A stretch of 64,000 nt of DNA, from NCBI GenBank assembly GCA_028023455.1, contig JAQFVV010012404.1, forward strand, positions 13,875,421 to 13,939,420. The letters run 5' to 3'. The DNA comes from Epiperipatus broadwayi. Its lineage: Eukaryota > Onychophora > Udeonychophora > Euonychophora > Peripatidae. Both the position numbers and the translations under genes were made by a program. Shown here piece after piece: positions 22,198 to 35,941 of this stretch. The notes under the pieces were generated by a model. That model was not told the origin of the DNA, made no database searches, and was given only the letters and a program-made list of their open reading frames with translations. Position 1 is the first letter of the stretch. Every line of letters begins with the position of its first letter.

Positions 22198-22383
22198 ATG
22201 GAAACATCACGTATCGGAGAAATATATCAGAAACTTTATGCTAGAAAAGTAACAGACGCTGGATTAGTACAGAAAACTATAAGATGGAGAAAAGTAGTAT
22301 TTTGGACTATAAATAGTTTTAAAATTAAATTACTATTGTCTGTTATTAATAGATATTTTAAAGAAATAAAAATACTTCTGTAA
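22198..22383 (+). CDS. Small unidentified frame downstream of the promoter-like segment
   Basis: A 61-codon frame from ATG at 22198 begins METSRIGEIYQKLYARKVTD and then GLVQKTIRWRKVV, a basic helix-like composition that differs from the surrounding low-complexity sequence. It lies about 230 bases after the TATA-like box. No family is recognised. It might be a first exon or a retroelement gag start, or chance; confidence is low. Confidence 0.2.
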   Translation: METSRIGEIYQKLYARKVTDAGLVQKTIRWRKVVFWTINSFKIKLLLSVINRYFKEIKILL

Positions 22384-25300
22384 AAAAAGTATTTTTGACA
22401 AATTATAGAATTAAAGAATATCTTAAGTAAAGATATAAGAAACAGTAGTAAGTTTTATAAATACTTGCCTTGTTAAGTCTTTGTGCTTAAAAGATTAAAT
22501 ATTGACGATTTGAAAAGGCAAATAGATTATAAAGATGATTATTTAAAATCGTAATATAATAAGAGTATTATATTGTAGTAATCTAAAACGCTGGACGTTA
22601 TAGATGGAAAAATTAATTCTTACCGGAATATGTTATTTATAAATGCGCAAGTAATACATGGATGTCCAAATCAAATCAAACTAAGCCAAGCATGCCAAAT
22701 TGATTAAAAATTCAATTTAAATAATTTATAAACTATAAATTAATTTAGAAATAATAACTTTTAAACAATAATCTATGAAGAACTGGATTCAGAACTTATA
22801 AACTATTTTTTAATTTTATTTGTTTTCTTGTGGAACTTATTATTTTTAAAAAATAAACGTTATCATTTTTTATTATAAACTTTCAAGAAACACGTGATAC
22901 AACGGAACAGGAAATAGTGTTTTATTGACTTTATACGTAGGATGTTTGTTAGAACTTTTATGGTAGAACAAAAGTCGTCGATGGAATATGTAATATAATT
23001 TTTTTATTTTATTTATTTAACATAAAATTTAAAATATTATTAAACTATTAAAAAGTAGGTTAGGTACATTTATTAAATAGTAACTTAAAAATAATATAAC
23101 AATTAATTACATAAATTTATTTTTATAATTAATATAACACGGAATATTCTAATGAATGTTTATGAGTGAAAATGTGAATGATTTTTATTTTATGAAGCTG
23201 CAAATTCCGAAGAATACTGGATAGCAGAATGGACATTATTATTGTTATGGTAAAAATATTGTATAATTTTTTTTTAAAAATGAATTTAATATGTTTTTCT
23301 TTAGATCAACTGAATATTATGTTGTTGTAGAATGAATGGATAGATATTTTATGAAAACACATACATTATATTGGCAACGAACTTTATTAAAATATGCATA
23401 AGTTTTTAATTTATAATGTCAACATGATACAACATTACGTAAAAGCTTAGAAATAATTATATGATTCTTTCGTAAATAATTTTGATATTTTTTATTTATG
23501 CTTAGTATTAAAATGATGTTTATTATTTATCTTAATAATTATTTTATTTTTGCAAGTCAGAAAAGGATTTTAAAAGTCTATTTTATTTTCTGTTTATTAG
23601 ATAAGTTAAGTTACGTTTTAGGTAGAGGCTTATATTTAGATTGAAAAGTTTACTAAGTATAGACAATATAGTATGAGTAATTTGGATAATGAATATTTTA
23701 TTTGAAGTTGATATTTGTTTTTCCGGAAAATGTTTTAAATAAGTTTAGAATATGTTTTATAGATAGAAATTTATTAGAAAGGTTAGTAAAGCACATAGGG
23801 TAAAATAATGATTTTACACAGAAAGGAATCATAAAATTTATCTAATGTAATGTTTTATGAATTTAAAATTGATAAATGATTTAAATATTAATGTTTGAAT
23901 AATACAGATATAGAATGCATATTTTATAAAACATATAACAGGAATTACATTAGGTGGAATATAATTATAGCCAATCATTTGTTTTACATTATAAAGAGAT
24001 ATTGATTTTATATACAGATATTAAGCAATGCTAGTAATAAAGTGAATACATGATAATACATTATAAATGGTAATACTTAATTAATGTAGCTATTTAATTA
24101 GTAGAGCTACATTATGTACACATGCTACAGAGATAGTTTTGACATATATTATTATTTGTAATAATTAAAGTACACGACTATTTATTTAAAAATCTAAGTT
24201 TTAAAAAAAACACACTGTAATATTATTAATATTGTTTTTTGAAGGAATGTATAATTGCTTATTAAGTACATGATTTAATAACAGTGTAAACAGATTGTAT
24301 TATTATTTTCTTACTTAGTTCAGTTTATATTTGTTTTCTTAAATTCTAAAACTGTAAATAGTGTAAATAAATTTTATTTGAAGTTATTGTAAATAAATTT
24401 GTTAATTTGTTTTAAAAGTGTGTCGAGTTTCATTATTTTTCACCACAGCATTTTGACATCAGATGATTTGAAATAAACATAATATTTGCACAAAATTGAA
24501 TTTGTTATTATTATTTAGAATTGAATACCATATTTGCTTAACATTATTTTATAAGAATTGATTGACATGAACATAAATATTACAATGGTCATAAGATGAT
24601 TATAATGCACATTATAAGAATACAATATTGTTTATTGCCACAGATTATTAAGTATAAGATTTTGATCTATTTTAAAATGAAGATACCATATGAAATAAAA
24701 GATATACATATGATTGTTTATTCATTTAATGATTGATTATATAATATAAATAGATGAGATTAAATTACACTCTAAGATTAGTATTATTTATTATTATTAT
24801 TTAAATAAGTTAGGTGTATTTAAGTTTGATATAAAATCCCACATCATACTTATTTACATGAATTATTATTATTTTAAAAACTTAGAAGAACCTGAGATTA
24901 TTTAATTATATTTTAAGTTAAAAGTTAGGAATTATTTTAGTATTATTAAAGATAATTATTTCATTTAAAAGTCATAAGAATGCTATAGATGTAGTGGTAA
25001 GATGATAAGGTAGTGGTAGTATTCTTATGCCATTGAGACAGTATCTTGGGAGATATTGACTCAGTGTAAATCTGCTTATTACTTTGTAACTTTACTTCGC
25101 AGTCTCATAATTTTAATTAAATACTTATTTAATTAGTATAATCTAGAACTATATTGATTTTGATGATTGATAATAAATTTAATTAAGATATGATAATATA
25201 AAAGTATATTAAAGATAGATATGCAAATTTTAATTAAGCATAATAATGTAACTGAGCTAGTTGTATTTTAAACTATTTTATATATCAAGAAGTAAGGGTA

Positions 25301-26123
25301 CAATATATATATATAATGAAATCAGAATATAATTACTAACAGATCTTTATTTCAAATTTTTAATAACTTAATAAATTCACATCTGATATTAATATTGACT
25401 ATGAAAAACAATATCAAATACACACATCTTAACATCTCCATAAATAAACAACAGATAAATCCACATATTTAAATTACTTATGTTGTATTATTATTTTATA
25501 ATAAAATTTCATAAAGTTGTAGAAAAACATTTAATCATTTAACACATATAAGAATTAATTTCAAAGAATTATTTAAATTCAGGTCATTCATGCTGAAAAA
25601 CAATCTTAATTGTTTATTCTATCATGAATTTATGTAGTTATTATGATGCTCAAGGCAGAATGGCTTATACATTCTAACTCAAATTCTGTTAACTTTTATT
25701 AATTTAACTAGTAAATAGTTTATTTTTTTCAACAGCATTAATCATAAAAATATATGTAGAAATTTCATTATCTATGCGTAAAACTAAAACATTGTTTAAA
25801 ACTTTAAATAGTTAGAACATAAATTATTAAGTTTTTATTACAAAGATATATAACTGATAAAATATTTCATAAATGCATCAATATTTAAAATAGATTTACT
25901 TTAAATTATACGGTTCTAATAAGGAATAAATGCAGTGTTGATATATTAAATAATTTTATTTATTTATAGTAAGTTGTCTGTTTCAGTTTTCTTTTAAATA
26001 ATTATTCTAAATTTTAAAATAGATTTCTACATTTAATGCTCATCCATAACTTTAAGCAATTTCTATTACATTTTTATTTACAAGATACAAATGACTTATG
26101 TACAAATGCGATAAATTTAAATA
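22384..26123. other. Long AT-rich region without recognised features
   Basis: Both strands are dense in stops, and no frame over about 60 codons has a plausible protein composition. A minor inverted repeat (TAATGTAGCT / AGCTACATTA near 24083-24113) was seen. This may be intergenic or intronic. Confidence 0.45.
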
Positions 26124-26189
26124 AGCTTGTAACTGACGGGTGTGGGTTCGCGTCCCGGCCGATGCTATGACATATGAGCTTGTAACTGA
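26124..26189 (+). mobile_element. 40-bp tRNA-like insert flanked by 13-bp direct repeats
   Basis: AGCTTGTAACTGA occurs exactly at 26124-26136 and 26177-26189. Between them is a 40-base GC-rich island containing GGTTCGCGTCC, which fits 10 of 11 positions of a tRNA/SINE B box (GGTTCGANNCC). Its composition differs strongly from the surrounding DNA. It reads as a truncated tRNA-derived retroposon (SINE 5' truncation or tRNA 3' half) inserted with a target duplication. No A box is present, so it is not a functional tRNA gene. Confidence 0.7.
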
Positions 26190-26959
26190 AATATGAAATG
26201 TTCTTTAGTTCTTTATTTTCAGTGCTTCGATAGATATTTCCTAGATGCTGATAGTGTATTCTTTATTCTTTTATTTTCTCATAGTTTCCTATATGGCATT
26301 TGATTTTAACAATTCTTTTTAAATGTAACTTTTTAAGTTGCTGTTGAGGATGAGAAATTTCATGATATAGTGTTAAAGAATTTTAGAAACATTATATATG
26401 AAGTTGATTTTCTGTACTACCTGAATTAATTGGCTATTGCTTTTGGAATTCTTAAATGAAGTATATCTATAATATATATGTGTTAAGAAATATATTTCTA
26501 GCTATGGCAACTTTAGAATGCTAAATCTGTTGAGTTCCTTGGTGACGGATATTTGTATTGTTTGTTCTTTTAAAGCAATGTATGTGTTCATAATCTAATC
26601 TATTTTTAGTTATATGTTTTATTAGTTTTTAAGAACAGTGATTGTACATTATTAATTTTTTTTATTAATTACATTTAAAATTATTTTATATATTTTAAAT
26701 AATCATTAACATATATATCAACAGTGGACAAATGCATCTTCAGATCCACATGTGGCTCTTAATTGAGTTAAATTCAGTTCTCATTGAAATCTAATTTTAT
26801 TTTTATTATTTCAGATTTTTTTTTAATTGCGCAAACATTTGTAGTATGACAGAAATTTTTATTAAACATTTTTATTATTTATTTTATTATAAATTGCATC
26901 ATGTATGTATGTACCCACTATTTTCAAATATATTGGTAAACTGTACATTAATGATATCT
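26190..26959. other. AT-rich spacer, nothing recognised
   Basis: No coding or repeat signal was identified between the tRNA-like insert and the 3' end of the minus-strand LINE. Confidence 0.4.
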
Positions 26960-28790
26960 TATCATCATCAATAGTATTCTGTCACATGTACAAATTTGAG
27001 AATAATTACATCATCAATTTATCCATTTTTCCACTTCATTCTCTTTATTGCTCAGCTCTTCAATTCCATGTAACTTCTCCCATCTTATATCATATAACAA
27101 GCAATCTTTCCCATTCTCTCTTCTTGCTTCCACACATCATTTCCTCCAAAATATTTTTCATTAAACTATACTTTCTTTTTAATATATGTCCAGTTCGGTT
27201 TCTCTTCTTTTTTCTAATTTCCTCAACAAACTTCTTTTTTTATTTATTCTTTTCAAACTTTTTTATTTATTTTATTCATCCAACTGATTTTTTTCATTGT
27301 TTTCCATGTCCAGATCTTAAAGATTTCCAATCAGTTCTTAATTTCATTATTCATTGACCATGTTTCGCAATCATACAGTACATTACACACATAGCATTTA
27401 ATTAATATTTTCTTAATTGTATCTTCAAAAGTTCACAAAATATTTTATTTCTCTTAATAAATGCCTCCTTTGACAATGCTATTTTTCTTTTGACTTCATC
27501 TTCACTTCTTTCATCCTCACTCGACCAACTACATTATGTACTATATTATTATGGACTTCAATTTACTGTATTTTTGCATTCCTCCCTATTCATAAACACT
27601 TAATCTTCTCAACATTAATCTTTATTCCATATTCCATACATTCTTTTTTCAATTTGTTCAACATATTCTGAAGACACTTTTCATCCTCAGATATAAGAAC
27701 TACATCATCTGCAAATCTTATACATTTTATTATTCTACCTCCAACATTTGATCCTTCACATTCTAAATAATTATTTAATATGTCTTCTAAATAAATATTA
27801 AAAAGAATAAGTGACATACTGCATTCTTGTCTAATTCCTCTTTCTATATTCATTTTATCAGTTTCATAATTCTCCAATCTAATTCTTATCTTTTTCCCAG
27901 TATACACATTCCAAATTAATCTTCACTCTTTCCAAAACACACTTTTATTTTTTAAGATTGTCATAAGTTTATTCCAGATTACTCTATCAAATGCTTTTTC
28001 CAAATTCACAAAACATATACTAATTTCTTTATCTTTTTCAAAATATCTCTCTACAATTATTCTAATAACACCAATAGCATCCCTTGTAATTTTCCCTCTC
28101 TGAAAACCAAACTTTTTCTTTGATATAATATTCTACCTTTTTGTAAATTCTTTGAGTTAAAATACTCAATAAAACTTTAGAAGTATGAGATAACAAATTT
28201 ATTGTCCTGTACTCTTCACATTTAACAGCTCTTTTTTTAGCAAATGGAATCATTATAGTTATTAAAAAATTTTCAGGCCAAATTACACTATTATATATAA
28301 AATTGCAAAGCCCATCTATTTTTTTCGTAATAAATTCTACCATTTATTTCAAAAATTCTATAGGTATTGCATCAAATCTAACAGTCTTACCATTCTTCAT
28401 TTGTGCAATTGACTTTATTACTTCATCTGGCAATTTGTCCTTACCTTTATCATCTACTTCAATATCTTTTTCATTTTCAAATTCATAATTAATTGGAATT
28501 TTTTTTTCTCAATAGACACTCAAGATATTTCTTCCATCTTTTTAATATATCATTGCTATAAGTTAATCTCTTTCCATTCTTATCCACAATTTCACTTGTT
28601 AACTTTTTTTTTTCAAGTGACATTTCTAATTTTATCAAATACCAGATCATATCTTTTCACTTATTGAAGCATTTCTATTTTTCTACATTCATGTTCCAAC
28701 CATTTTTTTTTTTTGCTAAATCTGTTTCTCTTTTTATCTCATTAATAATCCTCAGTATTGTCATTCTTCCATCTTCTCCATACTTCCTTT
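26960..28790 (-). pseudogene. LINE (non-LTR retrotransposon) ORF2, 5'-truncated and frameshifted
   Basis: Read on the minus strand from 28790, a linker and palm region appear: ENFLITIMIPFAKKRAVKCE followed by EYRTINLLSHTSKVLLSILT (ORF 28343-28062), the IPI-x-KK...YR-x-ISL...SK motifs of LINE RTs. In another frame GIIRIIVE- and FEKAFD-like blocks follow. The ORF 27907-27590 carries RGIRQECSMSLILFNIYLED and IRFADDVVLISEDEKCLQNM, the RQG...LSP-x-LFN and F/YADD catalytic boxes. Near 27385-27330 YVCNVLYDCETWSM and then a GHILKRK-type C-terminal segment complete the order. The endonuclease domain is absent. Clade not assigned. Confidence 0.9.
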
Positions 28791-30977
28791 CTATACATAT
28801 ATGAAATGATCACATGTGTATATTTATGATTTCTGCAATTTTTATTTACTTATTTTTAAAGATAGTTTATTATAAAACTAGCCACTTATAACTTAGAGAG
28901 GAAAGATATTTTGCATTATGACAAGGTTTTTATCACTTCCATTGTTCAGGATTGAAAGGATCTACTTGTAGAAATATGAGCAGCACTAATAAAATGATCA
29001 AATCTTTGCAGAGCAATCAAATTTGAAGAGCAAAGTGATAATTTCTTAGACAAAAATTAAAAACAAAAAAAAATAGTAACAATAAAATAAAAGTTTATCT
29101 ACTTAATGGCTAAAAAAATCATTTTGATTAATTCAGAGAATCTGTGAAAATTTTATCAACTAAATATGATGGAATTAATGCAATAGACTACAATTTCTTG
29201 ATAATGATAAAAATAAACAAAAATAATTAAAATTAACCCCATGTACTGAAATAATCCCCAAAGACAATGATAATATCTTTGATATAGCTAATTTGCTAAA
29301 AAATAATTTGTGTAAGAAAGATTTTGAGAAGACAAATATTGCAAATGTATAGAAAATAAAAAAAAAATGAATTTGCTATAAATAAAAAAAAAAACAACTT
29401 GTTTTAGAAGTGAATGTAAAGATATTATTTCCATTAAAGAATAGCTGACTAAGAAAATAACTTAAAAAATAAAGATATTTATAATGAATTAATTGCTTAT
29501 GATAAAGAAGACACATGAAGGATAGCTTCTTACATAACAAACAGCTTTATATGAGAATTTTCCATAACAATAATCATTAATTTGTACTCATTACTTAATC
29601 AACAAACAATTATTCACTTTTGTAATAAAGAATAAGTGGGAATTAACAGATGATAATTATATTTCACAATGATCTGTAAAAATAAACCTCAAATGCATTG
29701 ACATTATTGAAATAATAGATCACCTCCTGACTCGGTCGGTTCCTTAAGAAAAGTTACTTAATAATCTCAGCTTGTTTCCAGATGATTCAAAAATCATCTA
29801 GATGTTGCCATCTTTTAGCATTTAAAGGGATCAGTATTTTACTTCGCTTTCTAATTCACTACTTTTTCTGGAATCATAATCTCAGATGCTGGATCAGTGC
29901 AAAAGCTTGAATTCAGATAATTGTTGAACATTCAGTCACATGTACATGATAAACGTTTGGCTAAGATGAACTACAGAACGAGTTAAAAGCAATATATATT
30001 GTAACAATTATTTTATCAATCAATATAAATTATGTATTTGTAATTATTAAATTAACACAGAAATACACCTCTCTCAGGTGTGTGGCATATTTCAATCCAT
30101 TTGTAACAATATTTATAAATTAATATAAAAGATATGTATTTGTAACTATAATAAATATTTAGATAGGGGAAATTATTAATTATTAGATATATGCCTATCC
30201 AATCTGTACCATGTAACTATATTAATTCATCATAGCATAGATAAAGAAATTATAGAATCACTGTGCCACTTGAAAATATCAGCATTAAAGATTCTTGGTA
30301 TTTATTTATATATTGGGGCAGTCATCTGAACAATAAAACATACTGGCCATTGTCATCTAATAAAAATAATATTAAATATAGCAACTGAATAAAAGTACCC
30401 ACTGTGAGATTCCTGGAGTGCCTTATGCTTATCTCCAATACTAGGTTCTTCTAACAAAGAATCCTTCCTATCCTTCTTTCCAAATATATAAGACCATTCA
30501 TGGTCATATGCACACACGGGTGCTATTCATGACAACTTATAAAAAAATATATTTTATAAAACTAATATTATGAAGTTGGAAAGGGATGATATCACTCTTT
30601 ATTCAGTTTAGCTAAGTACATGTGTTTTCCCATGAGCGCCACTAGCTTGTTTTCAATCTAGATAAGTATCTATTTATAGTGTACTTGAGTTCAAACTCAT
30701 TCAGTACATATTTATTACACATGACTTGGATGACCATTGAACAAAAATGACATTCTTACATTTTATCTATATTGATAAAATTACAAGATCCCAATATTAC
30801 CAAAGTTTATACTATAGATCAAAGATTCTTATAGACATTGCTAGCTCATTAGCGTATATTGATGAACAGACCTGTATAATCCTATTAATGGCTTCCAAAC
30901 AAGCATGTGAAGACCGTTATTGATACTGATGGCCATTTAACTAGATTATTTATCACAATAAAGGTAATAATGATGAT
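28791..30977. other. AT-rich region; weak 50-bp direct repeat
   Basis: A segment starting TGTAACAAT and ending ATGTATTTGTAA recurs at about 30000-30052 and 30102-30157. It is interrupted by a small hairpin (ACACCT...AGGTGTGT). No gene was recognised. Confidence 0.4.
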
Positions 30978-31095
30978 GATGATGATAATAATGATTATAA
31001 TAGTGATATCATAATAATGATTATAATAGTGATGATGATAATAATGATTATAATAGTGATATCATAATAATGATTATAATAGTGATGATGATACC
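30978..31095. repeat. Exact 53-bp tandem duplication in a GAT/ATA microsatellite
   Basis: Bases 30978-31030 and 31031-31083 are identical 53-bp units, followed by a partial third unit (GATGATGATACC). Each unit itself holds two copies of ATAATGATTATAATAGTGAT or its near match. The exact identity suggests a recent duplication. Confidence 0.92.
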
Positions 31096-33393
31096 AGCCA
31101 TGGCTTATCAATAAACTCACAACAATAAATTCATCTTTATAAACTTATAGGCATCTATTAAAATTATCCTATTTCATACTGGGATTTAATAATACTAATG
31201 GTGATGATTGATCATCACGAATCTCTTTGCATACTATTCAATTTTCTATAAATCCTTATTTACTAAAATATATTCATTACGCTAAACATTAAATTTAATG
31301 ATTATAATTTATTAATGATGATTGATGGCGATCATAACTTTTATATAGTATTATTTGAAACATTTTTAACTAATAACATGATATCCATCTTTGATGAGGA
31401 TGATCTAAATTCATGGACACAACACAATTTTAGCTTTCTATGTTGAACTATAATTATCAAAATTTGGTTATTCTCAAGCATAATCCTTAAATACTTAAAT
31501 ATCAACATTCTAGTTTACCTATTATTTTGCGGACGCTTAATATTTGCAAGTGATTGCTCAATATATACGAATGGTAATACCTAATAACTGCGAGCAATGA
31601 TGATGAATTAAAATGATAGAATTAAGACAAAAAAAAAAAAAAAACACAATATTCTTAATAATAACTCGGAAACCAATTAAGATATATAATTATATTTTAT
31701 TAACACTACTACTCTTTCTTTCCTTCTTTAAAGTCAAATCGACAATTAAATAAATGGCTTATTAATATAAAAATTTATATAAGTATAAGCAAATAAACTT
31801 AATATATAGGTTTGTCACTTTTCTTGATATCTCAAAATAAGCTGACTTAAATCAATATTAGAAAAAAAAAAATACATATTCTATAAATGCTTATTTAAGA
31901 CTTTTCTTACTCATCATATCATAAAATAAATTTCAGGTGTAACTTGTATATGTTATTTCATTTTCATTCAAATGTAATGCCCTACTTTTCAATTTACTAT
32001 TTTAAACTAATCATATATATAATCTATTCTTTGATGTGTTTGGGTAAGCAGTTACACATTCACGCATTCGGTAATGTTAACATATATGTTTAAGATGTAT
32101 ACCCATAAATTACATATATAAAAATATATTTTTTCTTTTGCAACCTTATAGCGAAAGAAAATAAAATACATATATTAATCTTTTAATATGCAACAAGATA
32201 AAATAAAAATAAAAAAACATTATAAATGCATATATCTATAGGTTGCTCATTATCATTAACAACTGACGAACCATTTAAAAAAAAAAACATTTCAACATTA
32301 CAATATATAATAATAAAAAAATGAAAATAATGAAAAATTTAAGTTTAAAGGTTTAAACTATGTTTGTGCTATGTTGTGAGATATTGCAAATAACTATAGA
32401 TAAACAAGTCTTTAATGTTTCTGTATCAAAAAAGAAAATTGCTTTGACCAGTAAATTAAGGTTTACTTTTAATAAGTAAAAGAATAAAATCGGTTAAAGA
32501 AAGTTCATATTTACCCGTCTACTTTTTACTTCTTATTAATGTCCTGAATTTGAATTTTAGACTGCTTTTCTTTGCTCACCAACAACAATCAACAAAAAAA
32601 AAAAATTATTGCAGATACTTTTAAGATAATGCTGAATCAATTGACTTTCTTGTTTCTTCAATTCCATTATTATTCACTGTTGATTGGCTTCCTTCTACCA
32701 TTTAAAAAAAAGTTATTATAAGTACTTTGAATAAGTAGGTACCGGTGGATTTGCTTGTTTCTCTTCTTTAAAAAAAATAATTGCTGTCGACACTTTAGAT
32801 GATTGAGGTAAATCAACAAAAATTTGATTTATGGCTTCAAACTTGGTTCTACATGGATGTTATAAATTTTCTTTTTCTTCTATTTCCTCTTCTCCATTCA
32901 TTGGAAGGTAATGAGCTTTTAATAAGCCAGGAACTAGAAACAAAGCATTCCATATAGCTTGTGTGGTTGGCTTCAAAATCTATCATTTTGTTAGTTATTA
33001 CTGGATACATGACTTCATAGATAGATCAGCGATTTTGAACTCTTTCTGTATTAACCAGGAAGCAGAAAAATGGTTTAGCAATGCAGAGGCATAGTCTTAT
33101 GTATAACCAAATATGTTAATATCATTTTTATAATTATTACTAACTTATAATAAATTCAATCTTGTTCCATTTCTATCCTCTTCTTTAATATTGCTGGAAA
33201 TTGCTTTATATCAATGCACATTTCATTTGCTCTTTTTTTTTTCAACTTTCAAAGAGTGAGAAAAAAAAATTAAAGCGTTCACTCTCTTTAAAAAAAAAAA
33301 TCATCAGAGCTTACATTTCTGCTTAAGAATAACAACAAGGAAGGACCGACTGAGTTGAGTCTCAAAATAATAATCATAATTTGAGTGACTCTC
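31084..33393. other. AT-rich region with poly-A/T runs; weak minus-strand coding traces
   Basis: On the minus strand around 33110-32880 there are short protein-like pieces such as IWNALFLVPGLLKAHYLPM and NGEEEIEEKENL in different frames. I cannot assign them. A loose repeat (T-run, then AATAA, then AAAGT-type) recurs about every 80-110 bases at 32590-32830. Otherwise nothing. Confidence 0.3.
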
Positions 33394-33511
33394 ACTCTAA
33401 AAAAATTTATGACTGACTGATCATCTCTTTAAAAATTTATGACTAACTGATCATCTCTCTAAAGAAATTTAAGACTGACTCCTCTTTAAAAAAATTTATG
33501 ATTAACTGATT
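33394..33511. repeat. Imperfect ~30-bp tandem repeat, four units
   Basis: Units begin with CTCT and read AAATTTATGACTGACTGATC with variations: 33394-33424, 33425-33454, 33455-33480 (shorter) and 33481-33511. Units differ by a few substitutions, so this is a moderately old minisatellite. Confidence 0.8.
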
Positions 33512-35906
33512 AAAAAAAAATTGTTTTAATCATTTATATCGCGAATTTCAACCAAAGAAAAAAAAACATCTGGAAATCTTTATCTTAAAAAAAAAATCAA
33601 AGCTTCACAAGTTTGACGGTCACAATCAATGACGACTTATAATTGATCGCCATCGTTATCTACATCAAAGCACCTCTTTTGTAAAAATAATCTTAAGATA
33701 CAGATAACAACAAAGCTGGCCATCTATAGCCATCAGAAATAGGTGTAAAAGCATCTTTGTGTTTGTACAGATCTATTCATTGTTTCACACATGTACAATT
33801 TTTATCTTCTAACCTAACAATTTTAATTGCTTTATTTCACACTTTTCTGATTTACTCTTTTTAACAAAATGAATGTTAAATAAATTTAACACATATTATT
33901 TAATAATAATAAATAATATTATATAATAAATCACAAAAAGAAGAACTGCTTATTCATAATAATAAATCTATACATATAAATCTCTGTATGTATAAAAGAA
34001 TAAAAAATTTTTTTTTTTTTTTAATAATTGAATACTATATATATATATCTACAATATATATTTAAGAAAATTGATACTACAGTTAATAATAAAGCATAAA
34101 AAACAGTAGCGAAAATATCTCTTTAATGCTATATATATAATATTTGTATCAAGGGTAGTCCAATAGTCTGTTCACAAATATACATCATTTGCTTATCTTT
34201 CAAACGAAATTACTAAACTTTTATACTTAAATTAACATTCTGAATTTTGAAATACACCTAAAAATTAGTGACCATTTTACCACTTTCTCCAATAATATAT
34301 ATATATATTATAATGATCAGGGGTAAATAGGAGTCTTAACATATCTACCCTACAGGGCGCCACTAGGCATTTGAACCTAGAAAATTTATAAAGTAGGCAG
34401 ATACGTAAGTTTAAAAAAACAAAAATTTTATTTTATATATTTTGATTCCGATCGTTAGCCCATTGTCACTAGCTCAGTGGAACAGCAAAGATTTATATTT
34501 TGTAAATTCTTATCTAAGAATATTTTTTTAAAAAAGAATAAAATAAGCCACTGCCAGTAATTACACACAAACATTTATTTAAACATATATAAGATTTAAA
34601 ATTATTTTAGTATCAGTTTTACATTTTAAAATTTAACTTACATTTTTAACTTTGATTTTAGATTTTAATTTACATTTTAATTTTTATAAGTTTGCACAGA
34701 TGGATTTATAAAAGTTTGTTTTATAATGTTGAGTATAGATCGGTTACATAGATTACACGGTTAAAAACATTTCAAAATAAACATAAATGATCAAAATATA
34801 AAGTCATTGATGGAATTGCAGAGGGAAATTTATAAGAAACCCAATGGCATTCATCATAAGATGCCGCATTGACACCAATAACTTAAAAGACATCCGAATA
34901 AATACATTTTAGATACTCACCGTAAGGTATCATTATTTACCGAATGTCTATATATTTTGATCAAATATGAAAACCAAAAACATAATTAACCAATAACGAA
35001 TCCATGCAAGCATCTATACCCAACTTAAATTTAATGCATTTAGAGTGTTGAGTACGAATAGACTACATAGATTGCATTTGAAAAGAAAATATTTTATCCC
35101 TTATTTAACCTTAGGCCAAAAGTTCGCAGTTAAACCAATGTCAATCCATCTGATATATCGATGTATTCAATGTAATACAAATATGACAGCACAAATATAG
35201 GTTAAGAGAAGAAATTGACTCTTGTTCAGATAGGAATACTACATCTATCTGCTGAGAAGAGCAATAAAAAAAAAATCTCCATAGGAAAGGAACTGTGGTC
35301 CTTTTTGCTGCCTTACAATCCCATTCCATGGCAAAAGGGGGTGTGTGGCATATACAAGTAATTCTGTCTGTAGTGAACCTCATACTACATCTACTAATTA
35401 CACCAATATATCCAATCCATTGACCTAATTCAACTACGAAATGAATAACCTAAGATTACTCTCCCCTAATAAAACTTCACAAATCTATATAGCCATTCAT
35501 GCCTGACTTAAATTTAACATTTATATAATTTAGTTTAACGAAAAACAAAAATCATAAATAAAACTTAAAAGAACAAAAAAAAAATGGAAATGATTTTAAA
35601 AAAAGAAATACATCAAATAAAAAGAATTGATAAATAATTTAGTTTGGTCAGATAGGAAATACTATTGCGATAATTTCTGAAAGGTTTAGAATTTAGAGTT
35701 TGTTTTGAAAATGTTCATAAAGTTCTTACGATTTTTAAAACGTTCATATTTATCCATTGCTTGCAATTTTGAATGCGAATTTCTACACTGTCCTGAAGAG
35801 ATTTCTATCTAGTTAGCCATTTTATTTATTCATCCAGAGGTCTTACTTTAGCTGGTCCTCAATGTAGAAAACAATGTCATTTCTCTTTCTTTTTTTTAGC
35901 AGAACT
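33512..35906. other. AT-rich region, nothing assigned
   Basis: Contains (TA)n runs near 34040 and 34300 and a somewhat less AT-rich patch at 35220-35390, where an 80-codon minus-strand frame (35383-35141) occurs. That frame has no family likeness and is not called as a gene. Confidence 0.35.
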
Positions 35907-35941
35907 GAAGGGATTGAAGAGTGTGTCTTTTCAATCCCTTC
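35907..35941. repeat. Short hairpin (14-15-bp stem)
   Basis: GAAGGGATTGAAGA at 35907-35920 is mirrored by TCTTTTCAATCCCTTC at 35926-35941, giving a small stem-loop in a relatively GC-richer patch (35900-36130). No run of T follows in a terminator arrangement, and the context is eukaryotic. Confidence 0.6.

Noticed and set aside
26905-27357. 150-codon plus-strand frame
   Set aside because: It is the antisense shadow of the C-terminal part of the minus-strand LINE; the composition (Phe, Leu, Ser, Ile-rich) is what an opposite-strand AT-rich coding frame gives.
33394-33511. Possible CRISPR-like array because of regular ~30-bp units
   Set aside because: Units are contiguous with no spacers and drift in sequence; this is a simple minisatellite.
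35907-35941. Possible bacterial-style terminator hairpin
   Set aside because: The context is eukaryotic and no gene precedes it; recorded only as a hairpin.
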